In this document: positions 23,122-35,700 of the stretch, in pieces | Layout of the letters: each line of letters starts with the position of its first letter | Numbering within the stretch: the stretch's first letter is position 1 | Source of the DNA: Lamellibrachia luymesi | Lineage: Eukaryota; Annelida; Polychaeta; Sabellida; Siboglinidae | Length of the DNA stretch: 64,000 nt | Assembly (NCBI GenBank): GCA_009193005.1 | Contig: SDWI01000352.1 | Location: 370,254-434,253, forward strand | Direction of reading: 5' to 3' | Notes under the pieces: generated by a model | What the model was told of the DNA's origin: nothing | The model's database searches: none | The model's input: the letters and a program-made list of their open reading frames with translations, nothing else | Made by a program: the position numbers and the translations under genes

Positions 23122-26100
23122 ATGACAAACAGCAAGTCAGAAAAACTCGGCTTTATATTCGATCCTATGGCACAGCCAGTCGTGCCCAATTCAGCTGGGG
23201 TCTTTCACCTGGCGGCGTGGAGGGGGGATGTGTGGTATATGCAACAACTGATCCAACATGGCGCCGATATCAATGGCGTGTGCGAGAATGGTCGAAATGC
23301 TCTTCATGTTCTCTACCAGATGTGTAATAAACCTAACGATCTCCTCCAAGCCACCAAGGCACTGATAGAAGGTGGCGTAGACGTTGCCACTAAGGACGTA
23401 TTTGGTCAAACGCCGCTCATGGTCTTGCTTCCGTATGCCTTCAAGAACAGTTCGACGCAGGCCGCGCACAAAGACTTGTGCGGTGTCGTTCTAGACTGTA
23501 TGGAAACGTTGCTAGATGCAGCCGTCGAGTCAAAGGCTGCCTTTACAGTTACTCTGGAGTTGTTACTGCAGACTGCTGTAGAAACGTTCGCCGACTCGTT
23601 AACGTTGCTTGAAGACATCAGTTCCAAAGACACACGTGTGTTTGCGTGTTCTTCCTACACGCCGTACACCTGCGATGTAAATCGTCTCAATCGGCTTGTT
23701 AGCTGTCTAGTCCGCCGAGGATGCCAGGTTAGTTAAACACGCAGTCACACGCATTCACGCACCATACGTGGTCAACAGGCGGCGCTACATTTAAACCCAC
23801 ACTGCTCTTAGAGATCCGGCCTCTCAGTTCGAGTCCACCTGCTGCCGTTTCAAATCTTGGCCAATTTCGTTCACTCGACTTTGCCCGTGTCTTTCTACAC
23901 TGACACCAACAGCAGTTGGTCCCCTCTACTTGGTAACTATACAAGGAGACGTAAAAGATGGGGTAAAGCTGTAGCATGTGGTCGACTCACAAACTCTATC
24001 ACGCGCTACACCAATTGTGTGAAGGATGGGCGCGGAATTAGCTGCTGCCAAAACGAGCAAATCGCCTTGATTGCCTTGTCCAAGCAGATACTGTCGCTAT
24101 ATAAGTTGTCAACTGTGCCCAGTCGTTAGTCCTCGAGCTTGTGTTATCCCCTCCAGCAGGCCGAGTACTACGTCGCGCGATGAAAACCGACGTCGCTGTT
24201 TCCACAAATAAACTATACGCTATTGCAAATAAACTATACGCTATTGCAAATAGAAGAAAATGTGTAACAAATCTATCAATATGACATACTTCCTGGCGAT
24301 TTTTGGTTTTATCAGAATGGACGTCAGCTCGTTCACTGCAATGCAATAGACAGTGCGTTATCACTACCAGTTACCCACATAATAAATTTAGATGTGTTTC
24401 GACTTGAAGATTAGCCATCGATACGACTTCGGAGAGGTGGACACACCTCTGCATGTCCTGGCCGGCTGCGTCAGACTCTTGCCGTTCACTGATGTTCTCA
24501 ACTTGCCACAAGATATCGCCACGTGTTTTCGGCTGATGCTTCATTTGCAACCGGAAGTCAACATAAAGGTCGGCGTCACTGCTTCGTGTCCACGAATCCA
24601 CGATCATTGGTCAAACGCGTCACTCTTATTTATTCTTCTACCCAGGTTAGAGTACACATATAATGTATAACTTGCATAGAACGCGAGACTTGTTTCTGGG
24701 TCAAGACTACATAAATTTTATACATTTATAAAAATCTGAAGAATTGTAAAACAAGTCATAAATCTGTGAAATTTGGCACAATACTGTTTGCGGGGCCATT
24801 AGCTTTAGAGGACTGACGCTGAAGTGTGCCAGTTAGTACACAATTTAAGTTGTTCCATTTGTATTGTAGTGTATTATTACCAATGCAAATAGTTTCAGTC
24901 ATAAGAGTGCCTTGTCAAATCGAGAAACCTATATGCATTGGTAATAGTTTTGAAATAATAATCTGAGCTTTAGAACTTGGCATTTATCAGAACGAGGCTG
25001 GACAGACGCCACTCCATGTGTTCGTCGACTCCATGATTCAGAGAGGTGCGGCCATAGAGCGACACCTGCCGTCCATCGCACTGTTCGCTCGTCACAATGC
25101 AGACTTTAGTGCTCTCGACGACTCGCTGGGTGGCACTGTACTACACGCGGTGATCGCCAGTGTCGCATGCATGCAACAACTACTGAGGTAATGAATCTTA
25201 TAAACACACATTAACGGTGCGAATCGTGTAATCAGTTACGTTCGCGTTCTCGTTCATCAGATTGTAACACCCATTAGCAGTCAAGATCGTTTACTGTGAG
25301 CCTCCAGTCAGTCGACCGCAGGTTTAAACAAACTATCTGTGCTCCAATTGGTCGGGCTAAGTTACGTGTGCGTTTTGACGATGTGTCCAGACACTGCGAC
25401 CTGCATCTTGACTCCCGTCACTCTCGATTGGAACTTTGATGAGGGGTCTCGACGGGTGCACCTGCTGTCGGTTGCTGATTGGCTAATGCTTCAAAATCGT
25501 CACCGACTGTCGAGAAAATTTTAAACAGCCCGCATTCCACCTGCACAATCGCAGCTAAAAATGGGCTTCGCTCATCGGTCTCACGAGGGTGTTTACACAA
25601 CCGATTCTTGCATCGCGATTCCGCGCGACACGTTATTGGCCGACCAATTGGGCAATTAATCGCTCGTGCAAACCGGCCTTTCGTTTCACGGTAGAACATT
25701 AATTCCGCTGCATAGGAACTAGTAATTTATTGTAATGGGTAGTCGAAACAAACATTAATGCAACAATAACCCTGAGAAATAACCGGTGTGAAATTAACTT
25801 TGCTGCCAAGCTAACGTGATGTTAAATATAATTAAGAACGATTGCATGTATGCGTGTGTCGTCCACTGTTAACAGTCTTTGTCATGTTTTCCTTGCCAGC
25901 CTGGTGCGACTGTTCCTCCGCTGCGGCGCCTGCCCGGATGTGCCAAATCGCGCGGGAGAGTTGCCCGTCCAGCTACTGCTGAAGAGCCACATCATCCACC
26001 ACTTGCCACCGAGTCCCGTCACCCCGGATCGTGGCGCTCTGTTGCGAGCCGTGCACGCTCTCACGGTCGCCATGCGACGCCACCGACTGGACCGCGTCTT

Positions 26101-26350
26101 CCGCATGTACCGCACGCGCGGCTGCAGCGGCGTCCTGTGCTCGCGTGGCTGCCCCGTCTACAGACTGCTGCAGCGACACTGCGGCGTCGCGCCGTCCCTG
26201 CAGGACCGCTGTCGGCACGTCATCTGGCAGGTCATGGGGTCAAAGTTCAACCACGGCGTCTGGCATTTGCCGCTCCCCGAGAGAATACGCGAATATGTGT
26301 ATGACCTTGGCGAAAGCGATTGTAGACTTTGCATAGTTCCTGAGCCTTGA
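23122..26350 (+). CDS. Ankyrin-repeat SOCS-box protein (ASB-like Cullin-5 substrate receptor), 476 aa
   Basis: Exons are 23122-23727, 24392-24568, 24991-25187 and 25900-26350. Phases (0, 0, 2) all match, for 1431 nt. The start is the first in-frame ATG after an in-frame TAA and an acceptor-like TTTACAG at 23093. Ankyrin repeats are seen at about 24-53, 57-90 and 93-110, again near 214-228, across the exon 2/3 junction (NIKNEAGQTPLHV, 259-271) and at 327-355. Residues about 426-462 are a SOCS box: a Leu/Cys-containing BC box (SLQDRCRHVIW) and a Cul5 box with LPLP at 450-453. By family knowledge it would join Elongin B/C, Cullin-5 and RBX2 as the substrate-binding subunit of an E3 ligase. The donor AAG/GTCGGC of exon 2 is weak but is the only one that keeps frame and the ankyrin consensus. 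AATAAA lies at 26398. Confidence 0.88.
23790..23900 (+). mobile_element. tRNA-derived SINE, family S, copy 3
   Basis: It lies in intron 1 of the ASB-like gene. A B box CAGTTCGAGTCC is followed by TTGGCCAATTTCGTTCACTCG, matching the body of the copies at 20.1 and 20.4 kb. Confidence 0.6.
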
Positions 26351-26397
26351 CGAGTGTAGTTGAAGATGTCTAGCACCCGCACTTTGTATAAATTGTA

Positions 26398-26403
26398 AAT
26401 AAA
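26398..26403 (+). terminator. Polyadenylation signal AATAAA of the ASB-like gene
   Basis: Canonical hexamer 48 bases after the TGA. Confidence 0.7.
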
Positions 26404-26459
26404 ATGACATACACCGTGTGTACGCACATACTGTTAACTGAATTAATACCAGTCATTCT

Positions 26460-26705
26460 GGTGAACCCAAGTTCAGCTCAGGGGAGCAGTCAAGTTTGTC
26501 AAATCGTCTCTGGGTATCAGCAATGAGAAACGCTGCTTTATCTGCGTTTATCTTTATTCTGCCGTCAGTCATCCACTAGAAGATGTCGTGGAGACAATCC
26601 CTGAGCTGGTTTAGGGAGCGATTTGTATCCGAGGTAGCCAAAGAAATGTAGAGATGTGTATCATCTGCGTATGGGTAGTTATGGTCCATGATTCAAGTTG
26701 TGACA
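26460..26705 (-). mobile_element. LINE reverse-transcriptase fragment with YADD box
   Basis: The minus strand reads YADDTHLYISL followed by a SLNQLRDCLHDIF-like segment, a stop, and a DGRIKINADKAAFLI-like segment. This is the palm region and downstream part of CR1/L2-type non-LTR elements. It lies just past the ASB-like gene. Confidence 0.8.
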
Positions 26706-26854
26706 TTTTAGATAACTGAGCTTTGCGGAGTAATGTTGTAGTAGTAGCCGCTGTTGACCAAAACTGCAAAAAAAAGAAAAACTTCCATCCACTTCGACAT
26801 CGAATGTAGATCTAGCTGATACCGATATGTTCTTTGTGGCTCGGCAAATTCAAG

Positions 26855-27950
26855 AGAAATGTTGGAAAACCATGACATGTTCGTGGCCTTTATTGACCTG
26901 ACTAAGGCTTTCAAGTCAATCAATTGTGAAAATCATTGGAAGGTCCATGTGTGGGTGTCCTGCCAATTTCATATTCTCCATAAAAAAATTACCGCAACCG
27001 TCCTCTATAGTGGGGCTGAAACAAAACCTTTCTAGGGTCAAGCATGAATGCTTTATCGCACCGACCCTTTTCACTGTCAACATATGCGGCACCTCTTTTC
27101 TCGTTCATGATTGGCTCCCTCATGGTGTCGAGCTTGAATACCGGCTTGACGGGAGAGTCCTCAACCTGAGTCGTCTCAAGGCCAAGACAAATGTGATGAA
27201 CACAGTCATCATCGACCTCTAGTATGCGGATGACTGCGCCAACCTTGTTCACTTTGCGGAAGAGCCCCAAACTAACCTAATCCTGTTTGCTGAGGCCTAC
27301 GGAAGCCTAGGACTTTCCACCAACACCAGGAAGGTCAAGGTCGTCCACCACGCAACAAAACGGTATATTCCGAAATCAAAGTCTCCGAAAGAACCCTCGG
27401 AATTATTGAGTACGTCCCATACCTAGAGATTCACCTGTCCCAAAATGTAACCATTGAAAAAAAAATAGCACCAAATATGCTGTGCAACTCGTTTAGCAAG
27501 CTGGGCCACCGAGTCTTTGGTGACGACAACCCCAGGAAGGAGACCATGGTCATGGTCTACAAAGCATTTTGCGTAACATCACTAGGCCTACTATATGAGA
27601 GTAAGGCCTGTATCGCTTATTGCTGCTACCTAAAGACACTGGAAAAAGACACGGAAGATGTTTCGCATCCAAACCGCCGCGCCAACACCAGCGTCCTAAC
27701 TGGGACTACGACAATCTGCATCTCTAAGCAATGGTTGTCCAGCATCAACTCCGGTGGACGGGCTGCTGTGTTCGAACGCCCGACTTCAGCCTTCCATGCC
27801 AAGTTCTCTTCTCGTCTGACCATGGTCAGGGAACCCGTGGCGCTCAAAGAAACACACAAACAGACACTCTGATGAACTACCTAAAACAGGCCACGTCAAC
27901 ATCACGGCGCCACGTCGTCCCATTTACTCATGTGCGAGCTCTACAGTCTT
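26855..27950 (+). mobile_element. Decayed LINE reverse transcriptase (family 2)
   Basis: FVAFIDLTKAFKSIN near 26890 and, in another frame, YADDCAN at 27223 preceded by a stop mark a reverse transcriptase with several frameshifts. Its 3' part reads as the region after the palm domain. Not functional. Confidence 0.75.
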
Positions 27951-28079
27951 AACTGCAAACTCTAGAAGCCCGTCATAATTATACTGAATGCATGTTCCTT
28001 TTAGAACTACTGTTTTACTTTCCATTTTAAAGAAGGTTTACAAATCAGCTGTTTTTAAGCGTATCAGTTTTGTTAGAAA

Positions 28080-29115
28080 TGACATATATGTTAACTTCGT
28101 AGATTTTGATAAAGCATTCGACGGTGTGCTCAGGGAGAGCCTTTGGAAAATCCTGAGGCTCTATGGAATTCCAGAAAAGCTGGTGAAACTCATCCAGATC
28201 TTCTACAGGAACTTCTCCTGTAGTGTTGGAAACTCAACAACCAAATTCACTGTGACATCTGGCGTCGGACAAGGATGTGTCACGTCATCGTTTCTATTCA
28301 CCCCAGCCATCGACTGGGCAACAAAAAACACAATCAGCCAACAGCGGACTGGCATCAGATGGAACCTTTGCTCTTAACTCGAAGATCTAATATATGCAGA
28401 TGATCTCGCTCTACCTTCTTACACTAGAGCCGAGGTACAAAGGAAAACAAGCAAGCCAGTTCCATTGGTCGGTCAGTCAATCCAAAAACGAAAAAAAAAT
28501 AGTAACAAACAGCAACCTGACACAGCAACCTATCGTGCTCAACAATCATCGACTCGAGTACGTCAATAAGTTCACTTACCTGGGCAGCAAAAGACATCAA
28601 TTGATAAAAGCCAGGTCAGCATTTGCAAATCTACAGCTGCTTTGGACATCCTCGGTATACTCCAAAAAGGCCAAACTCGGAATCTACCAGAGCAATGTCC
28701 TCTCTGTGCTCCTCTACGGCTCAGAGTGCTGGCGCATGACACAACAAGACACCAGTAGACTTTCCAGCTCCCACAACACCTGCCTAAGGAAGATACTGAA
28801 AGTGTACTGGCCCGAGACCATCTCCAACACCAGACTCCACCAAGCAACAAAACAACAACACATCTGCCTCATCCTGAAGAACAGAAGGTGGACATGGCTT
28901 GGTCATGTCTACAGGATGAGAAACGACCTGCCAGCAAAAAAACAGGAAACAGAAAAAGAGGCAGGCCGAAAACAACGTGGCGACGAACACTGGAAGAAGA
29001 TCTGAAGGCTGCTGGGTTAACATGGGGCACAACAGCAAGGAGAGCTCAAGACAGAGGGGTCTGGCGAGATCTTGTGCGAGCCTTATGTGCCACACGGCAT
29101 GAAGAGGATAATTAA
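28080..29115 (+). mobile_element. Decayed LINE, C-terminal reverse transcriptase (family 3)
   Basis: VNFVDFDKAFDGV (28093) and GVGQGCVTSS are palm motifs. YADDLAL at 28395 follows a frameshift. Then FTYLGSK, a VLLYGSECW motif, and a terminal RPKTTWRRTLEEDLK segment in a third frame. Fragments of a similar element occur on the minus strand at 35.2-35.9 and 48.4-48.6 kb. Confidence 0.85.
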
Positions 29116-29655
29116 GTTAGTAAGTTAGAAATGACAAAACATAATTCTGCCAGAAAATCAAACTACCCACCAGTGGCGCCACATAATGAATGTAATGTAA
29201 GTAACTCACGATTTCACTTATCTGTAGTTCTTTAACAGTCACTAGATGACGCTTGAATAGTTGGATGATCACCGCTACGCGCCGCCACTGCAACTCATTT
29301 CCAGATTGTTTTCTTAACAAAAACAAATAATTGGTGTTGCTATGCTGTACGATATTTTGTTTTTTATACCCAAAACATGGTTTCAAATTACGATAATCAA
29401 ACTCACCACCGTCTCTTTCACAGGGAAATCCAGAACTATAAATAGAATCAACAACCGATTGGCCAATGGGACGATAGGCATATTTCTAGTTTCCGGCCAC
29501 TGTGCGTTGGGCTTGCCCATGTGCATCGAGGTTTGTGATCATTTCTACTGTCATTCGTCCCAGGTTCACAGTACTTGGTACAGTTTCCAGGTTTAACTAA
29601 ATACTGATGATATGCTCTTGTTAATGTATGTCGTCTAGTCCCCGTCATGCGTAAA
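29116..29655. other. Intergenic stretch
   Basis: A palindromic CCAAT pair (GATTGGCCAATGGG) lies at 29458. An exon-like open segment at 29424-29530 is noted under rejected items. Confidence 0.4.
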
Positions 29656-29826
29656 CACCCAGTATAAGTGCGGCAGTAGCGGCAGACGAAGTGTTGAAGA
29701 CTAGCACGCGCGTGGTTCTTTGCTCGGCGCTGCTGTCATTAGTTTCGTTGATGTAAAGCTAGTAAGCTACCCAGGAATTAAGTTTCGCTTTCCAGTATAA
29801 AGGCACTCGTGCAAAGCGGATAAACG
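29656..29826 (+). promoter_or_regulatory. Candidate YEATS2 promoter and 5' UTR exon
   Basis: A locally CpG-rich segment with a TATA-like GTATAAGTG at 29662 and a possible donor ACG/GTAATTG at 29827. It lies 2.1 kb before the acceptor of the YEATS2 start exon. There is no transcript support. Confidence 0.3.
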
Positions 29827-30061
29827 GTAATTGTTTTTATATCACTTTCCAAAAGTTCGTTAAAAATTTAACTTCGAAACAAATATAACTAAACTGAAGC
29901 TGAGCTGTGTTTATGCAACGACCACTCGCCATACCTGTGCTAGGCCTGCTAGGCTAGGGCTAGGCTTCAAATGTGTCATCTTGCCACAGTCAGTGTCCTC
30001 AACTGCTCAACTGGTTGTGTTTGGAACAGTCAGAGTGCTCAGTAAACTTCTTAGCTACAGT

Positions 30062-31424
30062 CAGACCTAGGGCTGAGTACATTTTCACGAGTAAAGTACG
30101 AGCACAAGTATATTGGTGATGGCTGAGTATGAGTACATTGCTCAAAGCTGAGTACGAGTACATTTCCACGAGTACGAGTACCTTATGATACCTTATGACG
30201 ATTCTGATCGCAGGATCCAGTTGATTCCTCCATGATCAGATCTTCAGAATCAAAAATTTTTATATCATAATTTCCGGTATATCTTATTATAGTAACTCTG
30301 TATAGTAATAATAGCGTATTTAAAAAATAAACATTGTGACTTAATTTATGTAATTCAGGAACAGTTGACTATATGCAATGGCAGTTGATAACACTTTTTT
30401 ATGAGGAAAACTGTATAAAACCTCTTTATGTTTGGGACCAAACTGGTGGTTGCATTCCATTCGAAGGTACAATTCGCATTCAAATGCAGATGTTCAGAGT
30501 CTGCATTCAAATATTTAAATTGAAAATACTTTTCAAAATACATTTCATAGCACAACATAACAAGAGAAAAGAAATATAACCATTAAATATATTTGATATA
30601 TGAATCAATGAATGCTGTTAGCCATGTTGTGGCTGGCAGTGACCACAAGTCCACAACTAACGTTTGCTGAGAGGATGGATTAGCACCTGCCAATGTCCAG
30701 GGCTTAATATCCCCTTTGTACTTTAACTACACTACAAATTGGCACTAAACAATACTGGTGCAGGCTGTCTGACTTGAGTCACCAAACTTCTTCAGAAGAA
30801 GACTCAGCTAGCAGTACTTAGAACTGTTACTTGTGAGAGCAACAAAGGCACTTAATGGCTAACTGATGAATGACTGGACTTCCTGGCTTAATTAAACAAA
30901 TACAAGGATTATGGCCTGGACTGGTAACTAGTACAACTATGGATATGAACTAGGGGTTTCTGACCGGTGTGAATTTGTGAAAAGTTATCAATACCAAGTA
31001 AAAATTAAACCACATCTACTAAATGTAACAATAATAATTATTACAAATCAGAGGCTATTACATTGCAGTTAATATCATGGTTGTTGCAATATAATTGACA
31101 TAATAAAAGTGTTTTTAATGATCCTGTATTAGAAAACATATATAACTCAGCTGAGATGCATGCAAGAACAAAATTTTTTTTTATTTGATTCATATGCAGG
31201 TAATACAATTTGCTACCATACTTTTGGAAATTATTGTCGTAGTTGTTAATGATTTGATAATAAGAAATTTTCACAATATGTTGAAAAAGTATTCAGATGT
31301 ACTCGTAATGTACTCGTAAAATCTGAGTACATTGAACATGAGTAAGAGTATATGACCATAATTTCTACGAGTATGAGTACTTCAAAAATGTACTCGAGTA
31401 CCGAGTACTTCGGCCCCAGGTCTG
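30062..31424. mobile_element. Non-autonomous hAT-like element, 1363 bp, with target-site duplication
   Basis: The terminal inverted repeats are CAGACCTAGGGCTGAGTAC (left) and, reversed, CAGACCTGGGGCCGAAGTAC (right). They are flanked by GCTACAGT (30054-30061) and GTTACAGT (31425-31432), an 8-bp duplication with one mismatch, as expected of hAT insertions. Both subterminal zones are packed with (A/G)AGTACGAGTAC-type repeats. The interior is AT-rich and encodes no transposase. Confidence 0.85.
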
Positions 31425-31654
31425 GTTACAGTTAATTTCCAGGCAATCCCGCACTTGGCACGTTCTATTAACTTCAGGACTAGTTGGTCCATTTGTGGTT
31501 ACTCAAATCTGTCTTGTGAGACCTCATGTAACTAGTCAGCCTTTCTTCAGAACATCTGACCAAGCTGACCTCTCTGTGGTGTCAATGAGGGTGGTCGTTG
31601 CATCATCGTCCTAACTGGTTCTTTTACATCTCCAGTTAACGAGACAGTATCAAT

Positions 31655-31745
31655 GTTAATGTGACTAGTCCAGGTCTCGAACCCAGAACTCTGGCCTGTA
31701 AATCAGATGTGTTTGGTCACTTTGGTGTTAACTCCTTCACCACCA
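31655..31745 (-). mobile_element. tRNA-derived SINE remnant
   Basis: The reverse complement carries CCAAAGTGACCAAACACATC and a B box GGGTTCGAGACC with intervening tRNA-like spacing. It lies in the YEATS2 5' region. Confidence 0.45.
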
Positions 31746-31933
31746 TGACTTCATTGGCCTGATTTGTCAATGTAAGTAACAAAATAAAGTGGAAACTCGC
31801 ACAAAAGTAGTCTGGCTAATGATATTTATAGTTAAACATGATGACATACTTTTATTATAACTGGGATTAACTTTTCAGTGAGATCACAACATGAACTTTG
31901 ATTTGTGCAGTGGATGAACAGAGTAAAGCGGCG

Positions 31934-32676
31934 ATGGAGCGGAAGAGACCACACCCTGCTGATGACCTTGACCCTGACTATGAGGATGTGGCCGATCAAC
32001 AGAATAAACGCCAGCGGCAGGTAGAACATGATGGTATGTTCTGCCAGCCTGTTACATCTCTTCATGAAATATGTATTTTTATGTGTTTTTTCTACAATTG
32101 AATTGTATAACATTTTTTATTAGATGTTGTATTAATTATAAAGACACATTTATAAAATGGGTTGTCACTTCTATCTCAATTCTATCCAAGATTCCAAGTC
32201 AACTGATATAAAGTGTATCTTTAATTTAGGCAGCTAAAAGTCGTTTTTGTTTGTTGTTTCAAGTTGGCCACAGTATATAAATCATGTAATGGACCACTAC
32301 AAGATTTGGTCCTGACAGGTCCTTGTCTGCAGCAATGAGCAGCAAGGTCTCCAAGAAATTGGTCTTAAATCTGTAACCTGTCATGGATTCAAAGAGTGGT
32401 GGTCTCTATTTCTAACCCAGTGATTCTAGCTCCCGCGGCCGGAGATACTTCCCGGTCGGGCGCGTGAAAGCACCGGACAGGCAGTGTGTATGACTCCCTA
32501 CAGGGTTCTACAGCTGTGTTGGGGTGGATTTATGTGTTACGACTATTGTCTGTTTACAGCCAAACTAGTGACAACAAAGAAGATTGAAGCAATCGTACGG
32601 CAACAGTTTGCCCAGGAATTGCAGTATAAGGAGACAGAAGTCAACATTATTGACCAGGTATTTTAATAATGTAGTG

Positions 32677-32715
<39 letters not shown>

Positions 32716-35700
32716 GACAAATGAGATGAAGTTGAAAATAGAACCAGCAACTTCAAGGAGAACAGAGATAGAACCACCATTAATGAGATATTTGACAACT
32801 TGACACATTTGGTCAAGCAGAAAGTAGGATGGAAGATGGAAGAGGAATCAAACGTGTAATAAGCGCAATTCAAATAAAGCAGTTGGATTTGAGTTTAAGC
32901 AGAATTAGAAGAAACAATATGAATTGCAAATGTATTGAATTTATTCTAGGACATTTATTATGCATGTTATATACATTGTGCAGCTTCAGATGGTGTCGTT
33001 TGATTAAATAAGTGTGTATTTGGTATGATTTCAGCGACTCTATAAAGCCCGACAGAAGTTGGATCGCCTGAGGGCCTGTCTTGTAGGGTCTTATTACAGT
33101 ACTGTGACCCAGGCTACAGGACAGGTAGGCACAATATACGTCTTTCTAGTCCACTCCAATATCTTGTACATGTAACTATGTTTTCATTATTTAATTTTTT
33201 GGCCATTATACATTATTATACATTTTTCCATGGGGTGTTGTTCTAAAATTTAATACTATCCGCTCTAAAATACTGGTTTTTTGAAATATTTTTATTCATG
33301 TTATAGTAAGAAGGCCCTGTTTGCATGGAAAACCTTAAAATATTTTATACTTAAAAAGTCATAAAATTGTTCATTGAACAAATACTGCATGTTGTCTATC
33401 CATGTGAAAACAGCAGAAACATCCCTGTGCCATGTCTAGGTTTATTTTTACACATGCAGACAATATACTCTATTCTACAGTTATGATTTTGTAATTGCGC
33501 TCATGTGCAACTGTGCTACTCCGCCAGTGGACTTGGACAGCTACGGGCCGGGCAGCTTGCAAATGTTCTAAATCCCAGCAGTGTGAATATGTTGAAAAAC
33601 AGAATTGACAAATATCTCTGATAGATGGCTTTTTATTTGTTGGTTTACGGACCCTAAATTTCCGTTATTGGATGAAGAAAACACTTTATCTCCTGGGCAT
33701 TTTCTCTAATGCGATTGTATTTGTCATCTTCATGATGTATTCTCAAAACTAAAGGATGATTATAAACTAAATATAAGATACTGGGAGATAGGTGGTTATC
33801 ACCAGGCATACAGCGTATTGTTTTTGTGCACTTTTTCGGTCCAAGTAGTGCCGCGTTGCTTCAGTGACTTCTGCAGTCAGCATCACTGGTTTATATTATC
33901 GCTCACTACGGATGCAATCCACAGTGCCATTTGGACTGCAAAAGTGCACAAAAATGCAATATGTTAAAAGAGTATCTGTTTTTTTATGTGGAATGAATGC
34001 ATTGGCATAGAAAAAATGAGGCAATAGTGTCGAGGCAATAGGGTCGTTTGTGTGCATACAGATTTGGACAGCATATCTGTGACTTATTTTTGCATACATA
34101 TCACATGGCAGATGTTTTTGTGTAAATCTGTAAACCAAAAAATAAAAGGCGTAATTGTCCACTTTCCATCTTTATTTCTTTGGATTGCAATTTTTATAAA
34201 TATTGTTAAATTTGATGTAATATTTTTTGTGTCACATGATCACATTTCCTGTGACCTCACTTGTAATGTAATGTTCACATGACGTCACATTGCACAGAAA
34301 AAACCAGGTCAGGAGCCGTCCGTGAGCATCCATCCAGCAGTGAAACAACATCTCGGCAAGGCACCCCTTGGAGTCATCAGTGACTCGGACACAGGTCATG
34401 ACCTTGCGGCAACCCCTCCGACCGCCACGGATGTCAGGGCACTCCCTGGGATCAGGGAAGAGAAGGGCGCAACCGGGACCAACCGCAAGGAACAGCAGGA
34501 CATTAGTGTGCTCCAAAAACCTAAAAGTGTAAGTTGGTCTCAGTCATCGGGACTACTGGGAACAACAGAGGTAGAATTACCCCCCCGGTAACTCTAAAAC
34601 TGTAGGTAGCCAGCCGGGTTATCTGGTAGCTATAATATCTGGTAGCCCATTGTAGCATGGTTCCTCATCCAAATGATATCTTTGTTGGCCAGTATGCCAG
34701 TGACAGTAACTGTTTATATCAGTTCTGTATATTTAGAACATCACTGACAATTAGACAAATCTGATGTTGCAGTAGACCACCGGGCTCCCATTGCCTCCTG
34801 CTGTGGTAACCATGGGTTATTAAGCTATCACTATTTTGTCACTGCACTCGTGCCATGTTAATTTTTACTAAGCCATTATGTTTGATATCTCCTGCAAAGG
34901 TACAATCATGACACATATTTTTTTTAATAACTTTTTTCTGTGGTCAAATTAGTACAACCTCCCTTATTTAGGCAGTTTATTTCTAGTATTTTATTGTTAC
35001 TTGGAATGTTGTGTATGTTTTTATCAATGTAATGATTAGGTTGATTGTAAAGTATCACACAGCGAATGGTCGTAGCTGTTTCAATTATGTCACTTGACTT
35101 TGATGACAGATGACGCCGAATGTGACACAGAATATGGGCCATGGAGGCAGAGGGCATTTTAAAGAAAAGAGACGCATCATCATAGGAAATGTTTCCAGGT
35201 GAGTTATCCATACAGATTTCTCTCTCAGCTTCTCATGTCAGCCACTGGGGTCGAACTCATGTCAACCACTGGGGTCGAACTCTGCTGGCTCCAACCATCT
35301 ATCTCCAGACATCTTTATTTCTTGTTTCCATTTTCAACTCTATGCTATCTCCAGTGTCTTCTTTTAGGCAGTCAATGAATGGTCTGCCTTGGCTTGCTCT
35401 TCCATGTGCCGACTGCCACAGATCCTTGCCATGTCGTCATTGTGTCTGGAACAGTGCCTGGCAAATCTCAGCCACCTTTCCTGTATCCTGTCTGTAAATT
35501 TACTCATTCCACTGTAGAGCTCTGTGTTAGTCAGTTGTTGCTGCCACTGAATGCTAAAAGCAGTTTGCAGCATTCCTGTGTAAGTCCCATCTATTTATTT
35601 TACTTCTGAATGTTTTTGTCATTGTCCACAATCCGCATCCATAATTATAGGATCACAGACTCCACCATTTCTATGAATGCATGTTTTTGTGTGGTTGTGC

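Noticed and set aside
29424..29530. Exon-like open segment with acceptor TCTTTCACAG and donor GAG/GTTTGT
   Set aside because: No matching upstream or downstream exon or known family. It overlaps CCAAT-type promoter sequence, so the frame is likely chance.
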